From Caballeronia calidae (lineage in GTDB: Bacteria > Pseudomonadota > Gammaproteobacteria > Burkholderiales > Burkholderiaceae), in contig NZ_FCOX02000032.1 of NCBI RefSeq assembly GCF_900044055.2, forward strand, positions 1-64,000: 64,000 nucleotides of DNA, written 5' to 3'. Shown in pieces: positions 41,155 through 51,095 of this stretch (position 1 is its first letter; each line of letters starts with the position of its first letter). The notes under the pieces are model-generated. The model searched no databases. It worked only from the letters and a program-made list of their open reading frames with translations, and was not told the DNA's origin. Both the position numbers and the translations under genes were made by a program.

Positions 41155-43386
41155 ATGAGCGTCACCACATCGGGTATGCAGTCGAAGTCGGGCCGCCGGG
41201 CCTTCAGGCATTTCGTCGAGCTGGTCAGTTCGATGCGCTTCGCCATTGCGTTGCTGGTCGTTCTGGCGATCGCGAGCATCATCGGCACGGTGCTCACGCA
41301 GGACGATCCGTATCCCAACTACGTCAATCAGTTCGGCCCGTTCTGGGCAGACATCTTCCGTGGCCTCAGCATCTACACCGTGTACAGCGCATGGTGGTTC
41401 ATGCTGATCCTGATCTTCCTCGTGATCTCGGTGTCGCTGTGCGTCATCCGCAACAGCCCGAAGATGATCGCGGACATCAAGAGCTGGAAGGATCGCGTGC
41501 ATGAAGGCGGTCTGCGCGCGTTTCATCACAAGGGCGAATTCACGGTTGCGGCGAACCGCGTGCAAACCGCGACGACCCTCGAGCGCGTGGCCGCGAAGAT
41601 GGGTTATCGCACCGTCACGCGTCAGACGGACAACGGCGCGACGCTCATCGCGGGCAAGCGCGGCGCGATGACCAAGATCGGCTATATCTCGGCGCACGTG
41701 GCGATCGTGGTGATCTGCATCGGCGGGCTGCTGGACAGCAATCTGCCCATCAAATTGCAGATGTGGATGTTCAACAAGACGCCGATCAACAGTAACGCCG
41801 TCATCAACGACATTCCCGCCGAGCATCGTCTGTCGACGTCGAATCCCACATTTCGCGGCTACGCGTGGGTGCCCGAGGGCCAGTTCGTCGGCACGGCGAT
41901 CCTGAACCAGCAGGACGGCTCGATCATCCAGGATCTGCCGTTCTCGATTCAGCTGAACAAGTTCATCGTCGACTACTACTCGACCGGCATGCCGAAGCTC
42001 TTCGCGAGCGATATCGTGGTGATCGATCACAAGACGGGCAAGCGCATTCCGGCGCGCGTCGAGGTGAACAAGCCGTTCACCTACGACGGCGTCTCGATCT
42101 ATCAATCGAGTTTCCAGGACGGCGGCTCGAAGCTCGAAATGACCGCCTGGCCGATGACCGGCGGCAGCGCCAAAACCGCGCCCTTCAACGGCACGATCGG
42201 CGGCACGGCGCCCATCGGCACGCAGTTCACGGGCGCGCAGGGCGAAACCGTCGAGTTCACCGATTTCCGCGCGATCAACGTCGAGAACATGACCGATGGC
42301 AGCGGCGCGCCGGACGCGCGCGGTGTCGGCAAGAAGGAAACGCTGCGCGATGCGTTCGACGAGCGCCTCGGCTCCGGCGCGAAAACATCGAAGCCGACCG
42401 ATCTGCGCAACGTCGGGCCGTCGGTGCAATACAAGGTGCGCGGCACGGATGGCCAGGCGCGCGAGTACAGCAACTACATGCTGCCGGTGGATGTGAGCGG
42501 CCAGCGCATGTTTCTCGCGGGCATGCGCGTGAGCCCGAACGATCCGTTCCGCTATCTGCGCATTCCCGCCGACGAGCAGAGCACCGTCAAGCAATGGATG
42601 GACTTGCGCGCGGCGCTCGCCACGCCCGCGACGCGCGCCGAAGCGGCGCACCGTTTCGCGCTGCGCTCGGTGCCGCAGGAAAACGGCGAGCTGCAGAAGC
42701 ATCTGGAGGAAAGTGCGATCCGCGTGTTGAACCTCTTCGCGGGCGCGGACGAAACGGGCAAGACGAGCACGAATCCTCAGATGATTGGCGGTTTCCAGAG
42801 CATCGCGATGTTCATCGACAAATCGGTGCCGAAGGGCGAGCAGGAAAAAGCCGCCGGCCTGCTGATGCGCATGCTCGAAGGCGCGATGTGGGACGTATGG
42901 CAGATTTCCCGAGAGCAAAATGGCCTGCCCGACGCTAAAGTGGATGAAAAGAACTCCGCGTTCGTGCAGTCGTCCATCAACGCGCTTTCCGACAGCTTTC
43001 TGTACGGTTCGCCCGTCTTCCTGCAACTGGACAACTTCAAGCAGGTGCAAGCTTCGGTATTCCAGTTGACGCGCGCGCCGGGTAAAAATCTGGTGTATCT
43101 TGGCAGCCTTCTGCTGGTGGTCGGCATTTTCGCGATGTTCTACGTGCGCGAACGCCGGCTCTGGTTCTGGCTCAAAGATACAGGGCAGGGCGGCGCGAGC
43201 GTGCTGATGGCGATGTCCACGGCGCGCCGCACGTTCGATTTCGAGAAGGAATTCGTGCGCACGCGCGCGCAGATCGCGGCGGCGCTCGGCGTGAAGCCGG
43301 CGGGCCCGGCCGATCCGTCCCCGGCATCCGGTGCGCCCCGGCACTCGCAATCCGAGACCCCGAGCTCGGAAGTTTCAACACGGTAA
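41155..43386 (+). CDS. resB: Cytochrome c biogenesis protein ResB (Ccs1)
   Basis: 743-residue membrane protein of the System II haem-attachment complex. Three hydrophobic segments near the N-terminus (about 25-45, 80-100, 180-195) precede a large periplasmic domain, with a last helix near 645-665 (LGSLLLVVGIFAMFYV). Together with CcsB it holds apocytochrome and haem during ligation. The stop is four bases before ccsB. Confidence 0.92.
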   Translation: MSVTTSGMQSKSGRRAFRHFVELVSSMRFAIALLVVLAIASIIGTVLTQDDPYPNYVNQFGPFWADIFRGLSIYTVYSAWWFMLILIFLVISVSLCVIRNSPKMIADIKSWKDRVHEGGLRAFHHKGEFTVAANRVQTATTLERVAAKMGYRTVTRQTDNGATLIAGKRGAMTKIGYISAHVAIVVICIGGLLDSNLPIKLQMWMFNKTPINSNAVINDIPAEHRLSTSNPTFRGYAWVPEGQFVGTAILNQQDGSIIQDLPFSIQLNKFIVDYYSTGMPKLFASDIVVIDHKTGKRIPARVEVNKPFTYDGVSIYQSSFQDGGSKLEMTAWPMTGGSAKTAPFNGTIGGTAPIGTQFTGAQGETVEFTDFRAINVENMTDGSGAPDARGVGKKETLRDAFDERLGSGAKTSKPTDLRNVGPSVQYKVRGTDGQAREYSNYMLPVDVSGQRMFLAGMRVSPNDPFRYLRIPADEQSTVKQWMDLRAALATPATRAEAAHRFALRSVPQENGELQKHLEESAIRVLNLFAGADETGKTSTNPQMIGGFQSIAMFIDKSVPKGEQEKAAGLLMRMLEGAMWDVWQISREQNGLPDAKVDEKNSAFVQSSINALSDSFLYGSPVFLQLDNFKQVQASVFQLTRAPGKNLVYLGSLLLVVGIFAMFYVRERRLWFWLKDTGQGGASVLMAMSTARRTFDFEKEFVRTRAQIAAALGVKPAGPADPSPASGAPRHSQSETPSSEVSTR

Positions 43387-43390
43387 GATC

Positions 43391-44593
43391 ATGGACCTCA
43401 CACAATCCTCCCCCCGCGCAACCGTTCAGACGGAGCGTCCGGCATCGGATCTTCCCGATGTCGCCGTGTTCGACGATCGTCCTTTCTTGCGCCGGCTCGG
43501 CGTCATCGACTGGCTGTTCGCGCTCGCGATGGTCGCCGGCGCCGGCTTCGCGCTGAACCGCTATCACGCGTACATGGACGTGTACGACACGGCCGTGCTG
43601 GTCGGCGCGGTGCCCACGTTCGTCGTGCTCGGCTGGCGCTGGAAGCCCGTGCGCCTTTTGATCGCGCTGATCGCGGTGCTGGCGCTGTCGTCGATCCAGT
43701 TGTATCAGCACGATCTCGCACGCGCCGAGACCAATTTCTTCCTCAAGTATTTCCTGTCGAGCCAGTCCGCGATTTTGTGGATGAGCGCGCTTTTCATCCT
43801 CGCGACGCTCTTCTACTGGATCGGTCTCGTGACGCGCTCGCAGACAGGCGGCGCGATCGGCTCGCGCATGACGTGGGTCGCGGTGCTGATGGGCTTCACC
43901 GGCCTGATGGTGCGCTGGTACGAGTCGTACATGATCGGCTCGGACGTCGGCCATATTCCGATCTCGAATCTGTATGAAGTGTTCGTGCTGTTCTGCCTGA
44001 TCACGGCACTGTTCTATCTCTACTACGAGCAGCATTACTCGACGCGGCAAATGGGCGCGTTCGTGCTGCTCGTGATCAGCGCGGCGGTCGGGTTCCTGAT
44101 GTGGTATTCGATCGCCCGCGATGCACAGCAGATTCAACCGCTCGTGCCCGCGCTGCAAAGCTGGTGGATGAAGATCCACGTGCCGGCGAACTTCATCGGT
44201 TACGGCAGCTTCGCGCTCTCCGCGATGGTCTCTGTCGCGTATCTCGCGAAACAGCGCGGTTTCATGGCGGACCGTCTGCCGTCGCTCGAAGTGCTCGACG
44301 ACGTGATGTACAAGTCGATCGCCGTCGGCTTCGCGTTCTTCACCATCGCGACGATTCTCGGCGCGCTGTGGGCCGCGGAAGCGTGGGGCGGCTACTGGAG
44401 CTGGGACCCGAAGGAAACGTGGGCGCTGATCGTGTGGCTGAACTACGCGGCGTGGCTGCACATGCGCCTGATGAAAGGTCTGCGCGGCGCGGCGGCGGCG
44501 TGGTGGGCGCTCACGGGCCTGATCGTGACGACTTTCGCGTTCCTCGGCGTCAACATGTTCCTGTCGGGCTTGCATAGTTACGGCAAGCTCTGA
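43391..44593 (+). CDS. ccsB: Cytochrome c biogenesis protein CcsB (ResC/CcsA-type)
   Basis: 400-residue polytopic protein with about eight helices. The haem-handling tryptophan motif WGGYWSWD is at 332-339, the defining feature of CcsA/ResC proteins, and a conserved His follows in the segment WLHMRLMKG. The ATG at 43391 (MDLTQSSPRATV) is preferred; in-frame sequence upstream overlaps resB. Exports and ligates haem together with ResB. Confidence 0.93.
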   Translation: MDLTQSSPRATVQTERPASDLPDVAVFDDRPFLRRLGVIDWLFALAMVAGAGFALNRYHAYMDVYDTAVLVGAVPTFVVLGWRWKPVRLLIALIAVLALSSIQLYQHDLARAETNFFLKYFLSSQSAILWMSALFILATLFYWIGLVTRSQTGGAIGSRMTWVAVLMGFTGLMVRWYESYMIGSDVGHIPISNLYEVFVLFCLITALFYLYYEQHYSTRQMGAFVLLVISAAVGFLMWYSIARDAQQIQPLVPALQSWWMKIHVPANFIGYGSFALSAMVSVAYLAKQRGFMADRLPSLEVLDDVMYKSIAVGFAFFTIATILGALWAAEAWGGYWSWDPKETWALIVWLNYAAWLHMRLMKGLRGAAAAWWALTGLIVTTFAFLGVNMFLSGLHSYGKL

Positions 44594-44612
44594 TCGGGCC
44601 GCATCGATTCAG

Positions 44613-44649
44613 AAAAAAACCGCCATGCGCCCCGCTGGCGGTTTTTTTT
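44613..44649 (+). terminator. Terminator after ccsB
   Basis: A 10-bp stem (AAAACCGCCA 44616-44625, TGGCGGTTTT 44636-44645) with flanking A- and T-runs; eight Ts at 44642-44649. Separates the cytochrome genes from msrPQ. Confidence 0.92.
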
Positions 44650-44744
44650 CGCTTTGCGGTGGAATACTGGCATCCATACTGCTGTTTTCGACCGTATCGG
44701 CATAGAGCCGCGACGCGTCCGGCGTCGCAATGAAAGGAACGGAA

Positions 44745-45734
44745 ATGTGGATCGGAAGAAACCGTCATCTTTACGGTGGCGATATCGCAAGTCACGAGAT
44801 CACGCCGCGCGACGTGTTCGAGAACCGTCGCCGCGCGCTCCGCTCGATCGGCGCATTCGCTGCGACCGGGCTCGCGGGCGCGAGCGGCCTCGCCCATGCA
44901 ACGCTGACCTCGCCCGATGCGAAAGGCCAGAAGCTCGCCGCGACGACGAACGCCAGATTCGTCGCGCTCGACAAGCCGACGCCGCTCAAGGACATCACGT
45001 CCTACAACAACTTCTACGAGTTCGGCACCGACAAGGGCGATCCCGCCGAACACGCAGGCACGCTGCGCCCTCGGCCGTGGAAAGTGTCGGTCGAAGGCGC
45101 GATCAAAAACCCGAAGGTCTATGACATCGACGATATCCTGAAGCTCGCGCCGCTCGAAGAACGCGTGTACCGGCTGCGCTGCGTCGAAGGCTGGTCGATG
45201 GTGATTCCGTGGATCGGCGTGTCGCTTTCCGAGCTGATCAAGCGCGCCGAACCGCAAGGCAACGCGAAGTACGTGCAGTTCATCACGCTCGCCGATCCGT
45301 CGCAAATGCCCGGTCTCTCGACGCCGATCCTCGAATGGCCATACTCCGAAGGCCTGCGCATGGACGAGGCGATGAATCCGCTCACGCTACTGACCGTCGG
45401 CCTGTACGGCGAAGTGCTGCCGAACCAGAACGGCGCGCCGGTGCGCGTCGTGGTGCCGTGGAAGTACGGCTTCAAGAGCGCGAAATCGCTCGTGAAGATC
45501 CGCTTCGTCGAAAAGCAGCCGCCGACGAGCTGGAACCTCTACGCGCCGAACGAATACGGCTTCTATTCGAACGTGAACCCGAACGTCGATCATCCGCGCT
45601 GGAGTCAGGCGACGGAGCGGCGTATCGGTGAGGACGGTTTCTTCCAGCCGAAGCGCAAGACGCTCATGTTCAACGGCTACGGCGATCAGGTCGCGTCGCT
45701 GTATCAGGGCATGGACCTGAAGAAGAATTTCTGA
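44745..45734 (+). CDS. msrP: Periplasmic methionine sulfoxide reductase, molybdopterin subunit MsrP (YedY)
   Basis: 329-residue secreted molybdoenzyme that repairs oxidised methionine in periplasmic proteins. A Tat signal (NRRRALRSIG, about 27-36, then a hydrophobic stretch) carries the folded protein out. Cys146 in RLRCVEGWSM is the molybdenum ligand. ATG 44745 follows AAGGAA (44734-44739) at 5 bp spacing; an ATG at 44730 has no such site. msrQ starts three bases after the stop. Confidence 0.95.
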   Translation: MWIGRNRHLYGGDIASHEITPRDVFENRRRALRSIGAFAATGLAGASGLAHATLTSPDAKGQKLAATTNARFVALDKPTPLKDITSYNNFYEFGTDKGDPAEHAGTLRPRPWKVSVEGAIKNPKVYDIDDILKLAPLEERVYRLRCVEGWSMVIPWIGVSLSELIKRAEPQGNAKYVQFITLADPSQMPGLSTPILEWPYSEGLRMDEAMNPLTLLTVGLYGEVLPNQNGAPVRVVVPWKYGFKSAKSLVKIRFVEKQPPTSWNLYAPNEYGFYSNVNPNVDHPRWSQATERRIGEDGFFQPKRKTLMFNGYGDQVASLYQGMDLKKNF

Positions 45735-45737
45735 GCG

Positions 45738-46409
45738 ATGCCGTCTGCTTCCCAAATCAAAGGAACGCGCGCGACGGTCAGCGTTCAGTCGGGGCCGCGC
45801 TGGGTCGTGCCGGCGAAGGTGGCCGTGTTCGTCCTGATGCTGTATCCGCTCGCGCGCCTCATCGTGCTCGGCATGACCGGCGTGAACGGTGGCCTGAGCG
45901 CGAATCCGATCGAGTTCATCACGCGCTCGACCGGCCGCTGGACGCTCGTCTATCTGTGCATCACGCTGGCGATCACGCCGGTGCGTCGCATGACCGGCAT
46001 CACGGCGCTCGCGCGCTTTCGGCGGATGATCGGCCTGTACGCGTTCTTCTTCGCCGTGCTGCACTTCACTACCTACATCTGGTTCGACAAATGGTTCGAT
46101 GTCGCGGAGATGCTGAAGGACATCGGCAAGCGGCCGTTCATCACGGTGGGTTTCGCGGCGTTCGTGCTGCTGATTCCGCTCGCCGTGACGTCGCCGAAAG
46201 CGATGGTGCGCAAGCTCGGCCGCCGCTGGCAGACCTTGCATCGCGCGATCTACCTGATCGCCGCGCTCGCGATCCTGCATTTCTGGTGGATGAAGGCGGG
46301 CAAGCACGACTTCGAGCAGCCAAAGATTTACGGCGCGATCGTGATCGCGTTGCTCGGCTGGCGCGTGATCGCGTGGTGTCGAACGCGCGCGGCACGGCGA
46401 CGCGCATAA
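45738..46409 (+). CDS. msrQ: MsrP haem-binding membrane subunit MsrQ (YedZ)
   Basis: 223-residue inner-membrane b-type cytochrome with about six helices. Candidate haem-ligand histidines occur in FFAVLHFTTY and in LHRAIYLIAALAILHFWW. It passes quinol or flavin electrons to MsrP, encoded directly upstream. Confidence 0.94.
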   Translation: MPSASQIKGTRATVSVQSGPRWVVPAKVAVFVLMLYPLARLIVLGMTGVNGGLSANPIEFITRSTGRWTLVYLCITLAITPVRRMTGITALARFRRMIGLYAFFFAVLHFTTYIWFDKWFDVAEMLKDIGKRPFITVGFAAFVLLIPLAVTSPKAMVRKLGRRWQTLHRAIYLIAALAILHFWWMKAGKHDFEQPKIYGAIVIALLGWRVIAWCRTRAARRRA

Positions 46410-46440
46410 AAAAAGCGATGCCTCGGCATCGCTTTTCTAT
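46408..46440. terminator. Bidirectional terminator between msrQ and lysA
   Basis: AAAAGCGATGC (46411-46421) pairs with GCATCGCTTTT (46426-46436), loop CTCG, with an A-run on the left and T-run on the right, serving both convergent genes. Confidence 0.9.
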
Positions 46441-46455
46441 GGAAGCGCTTGCGCT

Positions 46456-47718
46456 TCAGTCCGGCAGAATCGATTCCCCGGCGAACAACTGCTTCACCTC
46501 TTCGCGCTCGCGCACGAGACGCGCGCGTTCGCCATCGACCATGATTTCGGCGGCGCGCGGACGCGTGTTGTAGTTCGAGCTCATCACGAAGCCATACGCG
46601 CCCGCCGAGCAGATCGCGAGCAGATCGCCGGGCTCGACGGCCAGTTCGCGGTCACGACCGAGCCAGTCGCCGCTTTCGCACACCGGACCGACGACATCGT
46701 ACTTGTGCGCTTTCGCATCACGCTTCACGACCGGCACGATGCGATGAAACGCCTCGTACATCGCCGGGCGCGCGAGGTCGTTCATCGCGGCATCGACGAT
46801 TGCGAAGTTCTTTTCCTCGCCCGGCTTCAGAAACTCGACGCGCGTGAGCAACACGCCCGCATTGCCGACGAGCGAGCGTCCCGGCTCGAAATACACTTCG
46901 CGCTGACCATGGCCACTCGTCTCGATGTGATCGAGGACCGTCTTCACGAACACGCCGATATCGGGCGGCGTTTCGTCGTCATAGGTGATGCCCAGACCGC
47001 CGCCGACATCGACGTGACGAATGCTCATGCCGTCCGATTCGATCTGCGCGACGAGCTCGAGCAACTTGTCGACCGCATCGAGATACGGGCTGATTTCGGT
47101 GATCTGCGAGCCGATATGGCAGTCGATGCCGACGACATCGAGGTTCGGCATTGCATGCGCTTGCGCGTAAGTCGCGCGCGCATCGCTGAACGCGACGCCG
47201 AACTTGTTCGACTTGAGACCGGTGGAAATATACGGATGCGTCTTCGCATCGACATCGGGATTCACGCGCAGCGAAACGGGCGCCTTCTTGCCGAGCGACT
47301 TCGCGACTTCGTTCAGCGCGTGCAGCTCGGGAATCGATTCGACGTTGAAGCACTTCACGCCGGCTTCGAGCGCCTCGCGCATTTCCGCCGCCGATTTGCC
47401 GACGCCCGAGAACACGGTGTTTTCCGCCTTGCCGCCCCCCGCGAGCACGCGCGCGAGTTCACCCGACGACACGATGTCGAAGCCCGCGCCCATGCGCGCG
47501 AACACGTTGAGCACCGCGAGATTGCTGTTCGCCTTCACCGCGACGTGCACGGTCGCGCGGCGGCCCGCGCAGGCATCGGCGTAGGCATGATAGGCGCGCG
47601 TCAGCGCATCGCGCGAATAGACGTAGAGCGGCGTGCCGAACTGCTCCGCGAGCGACGCGGCTGAGACGCCTTCGGCATGCAGAACGCCGTCGACATAGTG
47701 GAATGCGGAATCACTCAT
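46456..47718 (-). CDS. lysA: Diaminopimelate decarboxylase
   Basis: 420-residue PLP enzyme for the last step of lysine synthesis. The PLP lysine is Lys62 (HVAVKANSNLA); the C-terminal CESGDWLGRDREL segment bears the catalytic Cys and substrate contacts. It lies 43 bp downstream of the LptM-like gene on the same strand, and the two probably share a transcript. Confidence 0.96.
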   Translation of the reverse strand: MSDSAFHYVDGVLHAEGVSAASLAEQFGTPLYVYSRDALTRAYHAYADACAGRRATVHVAVKANSNLAVLNVFARMGAGFDIVSSGELARVLAGGGKAENTVFSGVGKSAAEMREALEAGVKCFNVESIPELHALNEVAKSLGKKAPVSLRVNPDVDAKTHPYISTGLKSNKFGVAFSDARATYAQAHAMPNLDVVGIDCHIGSQITEISPYLDAVDKLLELVAQIESDGMSIRHVDVGGGLGITYDDETPPDIGVFVKTVLDHIETSGHGQREVYFEPGRSLVGNAGVLLTRVEFLKPGEEKNFAIVDAAMNDLARPAMYEAFHRIVPVVKRDAKAHKYDVVGPVCESGDWLGRDRELAVEPGDLLAICSAGAYGFVMSSNYNTRPRAAEIMVDGERARLVREREEVKQLFAGESILPD

Positions 47719-47761
47719 GCGTGGAATCGAAAATGCGCGGGTGAGCGCGCGAGGCGGAAGA

Positions 47762-48028
47762 TCAGTCAGCGGACGAAGCGGGCTTGGGCGCCGAGTTCAG
47801 AGTGGTCTCAGGCGCAAGCGTCAATGGCTGGCCCGATGTGTTCGGAACGCTACCCTGAGCGGCATTCGAAGGCGGCGTATTCTGGAGATCGTTGGGACGT
47901 TGCGGCAGCGGCGGCACCGTAGGCAGATAAAGCGGACCGCGTTGACCACAACCACTGAGCGAGAGTGTTGCCGCGGCGCCGATGCTCAAAGCCGCTACAA
48001 TCGCGCTCATCCTGAAAACGACTCGCAT
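47762..48028 (-). CDS. lptM: Small LptM-like (YifL) lipoprotein
   Basis: 88-residue lipoprotein. A signal peptide ends in the lipobox LSGC with Cys27, directly followed by GQRGPLYLP, the short conserved motif of LptM/YifL. LptM in E. coli binds the LptDE translocon and aids its oxidative maturation. The remainder is Pro/Asn/Ser-rich and disordered. The lptM-lysA neighbourhood and opposite cyaY are conserved in many proteobacteria. The family call rests on a short motif and context. Confidence 0.8.
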   Translation of the reverse strand: MRVVFRMSAIVAALSIGAAATLSLSGCGQRGPLYLPTVPPLPQRPNDLQNTPPSNAAQGSVPNTSGQPLTLAPETTLNSAPKPASSAD

Positions 48029-48063
48029 GACCGTCCCTAAACGTTTAATCGATGGAGTTTAGC

Positions 48064-48381
48064 ATGACAGACCAGGAATACCTGACGCTGGCGGAGGCCG
48101 CACTGACAGCCATCGAGCGCTCGGTGGACCAGGCCGAGGCCGATATCGAATTCGAGCGCAGCGGCAATGTGCTGACCTTGGAATTCGAGAATCGCACGAA
48201 GGTGATCGTGAACCTGCAGCCGCCGAAACACGAAATCTGGCTCGCGGCGAAGGCGGGCGGATTCCACTACAAGTACGTCGACGGCGCATGGCGGGACACG
48301 CGCGACAACAGCGAATTCTTCGCGACGTTGAGCAAATATTCGACGGAGCAGGCCGGCGAGCCGATCAACTTCAAGGCATAA
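48064..48381 (+). CDS. cyaY: Iron-sulfur cluster regulator CyaY (frataxin)
   Basis: 105-residue bacterial frataxin. The acidic first helix (EAALTAIERSVDQAEADIEFE) holds the iron-binding ridge and LTLEFENRTKVIVNLQPPKHE the beta-sheet. GGAG at 48054-48057 places the start at 48064 rather than an ATG at 48052. It is divergent from lptM with only 35 bp between them. Confidence 0.94.
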   Translation: MTDQEYLTLAEAALTAIERSVDQAEADIEFERSGNVLTLEFENRTKVIVNLQPPKHEIWLAAKAGGFHYKYVDGAWRDTRDNSEFFATLSKYSTEQAGEPINFKA

Positions 48382-48414
48382 AAAAAGCGAGCGGACCGCG
48401 TGATCCGCTCGCTT
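48380..48414. terminator. Bidirectional terminator between cyaY and mrcA
   Basis: A perfect 11-bp stem (AAGCGAGCGGA 48385-48395, TCCGCTCGCTT 48404-48414). The A-run at its left gives mrcA transcripts a T-run; cyaY is stopped more weakly. Confidence 0.88.
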
Positions 48415-48437
48415 CGGGCATCGCAAGGGCTCGGCTG

Positions 48438-50846
48438 CTATTGGCCCTTGAACAGATTCATGATGTCCTGCCTTTCCTGGGCGCCGACTTCAGGCGTGGG
48501 CGCGGTCACACCGGACACGCCTTCCTGCGGCGGCGCCTGACTGACGCCGATCGTCGCGACGAAGCCGTGACCCGGCGTCATATCGTCGAAGTACAGCTCG
48601 TTGCCGAGCGATGTGATGTCGGGCGGTATCAACGGCTTGTACTCGGGCACGCCCTTGAGCGCCTTGCCCATGTAATCCATCCAGACCGGCAGCGCGAGAC
48701 CGCCGCCCGTTTCCTTGTCGCCGAGGCTGCGCGGATTGTCGTAGCCGATCCACGCAATCGCCACGAGCGAGCGCTGATAGCCGGCGAACCATGCATCGCG
48801 CGAATCGTTCGTCGTACCCGTCTTGCCGGCGAGATCGCCGCGCTTCAGCTGATTCGTCTTCGCGCCCGTGCCGTGCTGCGCGACGCTCTGCAGCAGGCTG
48901 TTCATCACGAACGCGTTGCGCGGCGTGATCGCGAGCGGCGCGCTTTGCTGCGCGACGAGCGGCTGCGGATGCGAGACGACGCGGCCGTAAGGATCGGTGA
49001 TGTCGGCGATCAGATACGGATTCACGCGATACCCGCCGTTCGCGAACACCGCATAGCCCGCCGCCATCTGCAGCGGCGTGACGAGACCCGCGCCGAGCGC
49101 CATCGGCAAGTAGGCGGGATGACGGTCCGCGTCGAAGCCGAAGCGCGTGATGTATTGCTGTGCGTACTTCGTGCCGATATGGCTCAGGATGCGGATCGAC
49201 ACCATGTTCTTCGAGCGCTGCAGCGCCGAGCGCATGGTCATCGGGCCGTCGAAGCCGCCGCCGTAGTTCTTCGGCTCCCACGCCTGGCCGCCGGTCTCGG
49301 CCGCGCTGAAGAAGAGCGGGCCGTCGTTGATGATGGTCGCAGGCGAAAGACCCTTCTCCAGCGATGCCGAGTAAATAAACGGCTTGAAGCTCGAACCTGG
49401 CTGACGCCACGCCTGCGTCACGTGATTGAACTTGTTCTTGTTGAAGTCGAAGCCGCCGACGAGCGCGCGGATCGCGCCATCCTGCGGCACCATCGATATC
49501 AGCGCGCCTTCCACTTGCGGCAGTTGCGTGATGACCCAGTCGCCGTTGTCATCTTTCATGAGACGCACGATCGCGCCCGGACGAATGCGCGCGTTCGGCT
49601 GGGCCTTTGCGCTCAGCGCGAACTGCACGAAGCGCAGATCGTTGCCGCTGATCGTCGCCGTGTTGCCGTCGAGGAAGCTCGCCTTCACTTCCTTCGGGCT
49701 CGCGGATGTCACGACCGCCGCGACGATCTCGCCGTTGTCCGGATGCTCGGCGAGCGCATCGTCGATGGCCTGCTCGCGATCATCCGGGTTCGACGGCAGG
49801 TCGATATAACCCTCCGGCCCGCGATATCCATGCCGATGCTCGTAGTCCATCAGGCCCTTGCGCACCGCGCGATAGGCGGCGTCCTGGTCGCCTGAATCGA
49901 TCGTCGTCACGACATTCAGGCCGCGCGTGTACGCTTCCTCGCGGTACTGCGCGTACATCATCTGGCGCACCATTTCCGCGACATATTCGGCGTGCACGCT
50001 GAATTCGCGTCCTTGCCCCTTCACGACGATCGGCTGCTTCACCGCCTGCTCGTACTGATCCTGCGTGATGAAATTCAACTCGCGCATGCGTTGCAGGATG
50101 TACTCCTGCCGCACCTTCGCGCGCTTGGGATTGACGACCGGGTTATACGCGGACGGCGCCTTCGGCAGGCCCGCGAGCATGGCGGCCTCGGCGAGCGAGA
50201 CATCCTTCAGATCCTTGCCGAAATAGACGCGCGCCGCGCTCGCGAAGCCATATGCGCGCTGGCCAAGATAGATCTGATTCATATAGACCTCGAGAATCTG
50301 ATCCTTGGTGAGCGCGCGCTCGATCTTGTAGGCGAGCAGCATCTCGTAGATCTTGCGCGTGTAGGTCTTCTCGCTCGACAGGAAGAAATTGCGCGCGACC
50401 TGCATCGTGATCGTGCTCGCGCCCTGCGACGCATGCCCGTTGGTCAGCGCGACCGAGCCCGCGCGCAAAATGCCGGTGAGATCGACGCCGCCGTGGTCGT
50501 AGAAGCGCGCGTCCTCGATCGCGAGCACCGCTTTTTTCAGATGATCGGGCACGTCCCCAATGCGCACGACGCTGCGGCGCTCTTCGCCGAACTCGCCGAT
50601 CAGCACGTGATCGGCCGTGTAGATGCGCAGCGGCACCTTCGGCTTGTAGTCGGTCAACGCTTCGAGCGAAGGCAGGTTCGGCATCGCGACGACGAGCGCG
50701 TAACCGAACACGAGGCCCGCGCACACGACGAGCGCAAACATGCTGACGAAAAATCCGAGCAGAAGCCGCGCCCACCACGGGCGCTTGGCTTTCTTTTGCC
50801 CTTCGGGCGGCGTGGACGGCGAGTTGTTCGGAGAAGAAGATTGCAT
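48438..50846 (-). CDS. mrcA: Bifunctional penicillin-binding protein 1a
   Basis: 802-residue class A PBP. A cytoplasmic tail and one membrane helix (about 28-52) precede the GT51 glycosyltransferase domain with catalytic Glu111 (AIEDARFYDHGGVD). The transpeptidase domain has the nucleophile Ser485 in SSFK, then RSKN and GKTGTTND. An OB-like insert lies between the two. It polymerises and cross-links peptidoglycan. A TATAAT box on the minus strand (50871-50876) lies 25 bp before the start, without a good -35. Confidence 0.95.
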   Translation of the reverse strand: MQSSSPNNSPSTPPEGQKKAKRPWWARLLLGFFVSMFALVVCAGLVFGYALVVAMPNLPSLEALTDYKPKVPLRIYTADHVLIGEFGEERRSVVRIGDVPDHLKKAVLAIEDARFYDHGGVDLTGILRAGSVALTNGHASQGASTITMQVARNFFLSSEKTYTRKIYEMLLAYKIERALTKDQILEVYMNQIYLGQRAYGFASAARVYFGKDLKDVSLAEAAMLAGLPKAPSAYNPVVNPKRAKVRQEYILQRMRELNFITQDQYEQAVKQPIVVKGQGREFSVHAEYVAEMVRQMMYAQYREEAYTRGLNVVTTIDSGDQDAAYRAVRKGLMDYEHRHGYRGPEGYIDLPSNPDDREQAIDDALAEHPDNGEIVAAVVTSASPKEVKASFLDGNTATISGNDLRFVQFALSAKAQPNARIRPGAIVRLMKDDNGDWVITQLPQVEGALISMVPQDGAIRALVGGFDFNKNKFNHVTQAWRQPGSSFKPFIYSASLEKGLSPATIINDGPLFFSAAETGGQAWEPKNYGGGFDGPMTMRSALQRSKNMVSIRILSHIGTKYAQQYITRFGFDADRHPAYLPMALGAGLVTPLQMAAGYAVFANGGYRVNPYLIADITDPYGRVVSHPQPLVAQQSAPLAITPRNAFVMNSLLQSVAQHGTGAKTNQLKRGDLAGKTGTTNDSRDAWFAGYQRSLVAIAWIGYDNPRSLGDKETGGGLALPVWMDYMGKALKGVPEYKPLIPPDITSLGNELYFDDMTPGHGFVATIGVSQAPPQEGVSGVTAPTPEVGAQERQDIMNLFKGQ

Positions 50847-51095
50847 AGCACCACCAAAAACAGTCTCGCGATTATAGCCGCCCGGGGTTTAGGACTTTTC
50901 TGGACGCTTACAGCGCGCGGCCGTCACGCTCACTTGCCGCTGTCTTCAAGATACGCGCGATCGGGCGCGGAAGCATCCTTGCAACGCGCGCGTTGGCCGT
51001 TCGGCCGAGTGTTCGTCTCCGTCGACGCTCGCGAAAATCCTTCCACATCAGGCGCCCGAATGGTTCGGTGCGCGATCGAATGGAAGGAGTGGGTC

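Noticed and set aside
49992..51095. In-frame upstream extension of pilM overlapping mrcA
   Set aside because: It is antisense to the PBP1a gene; a well-spaced AAGGAG and a PilM-like N-terminus place the start at 51096.
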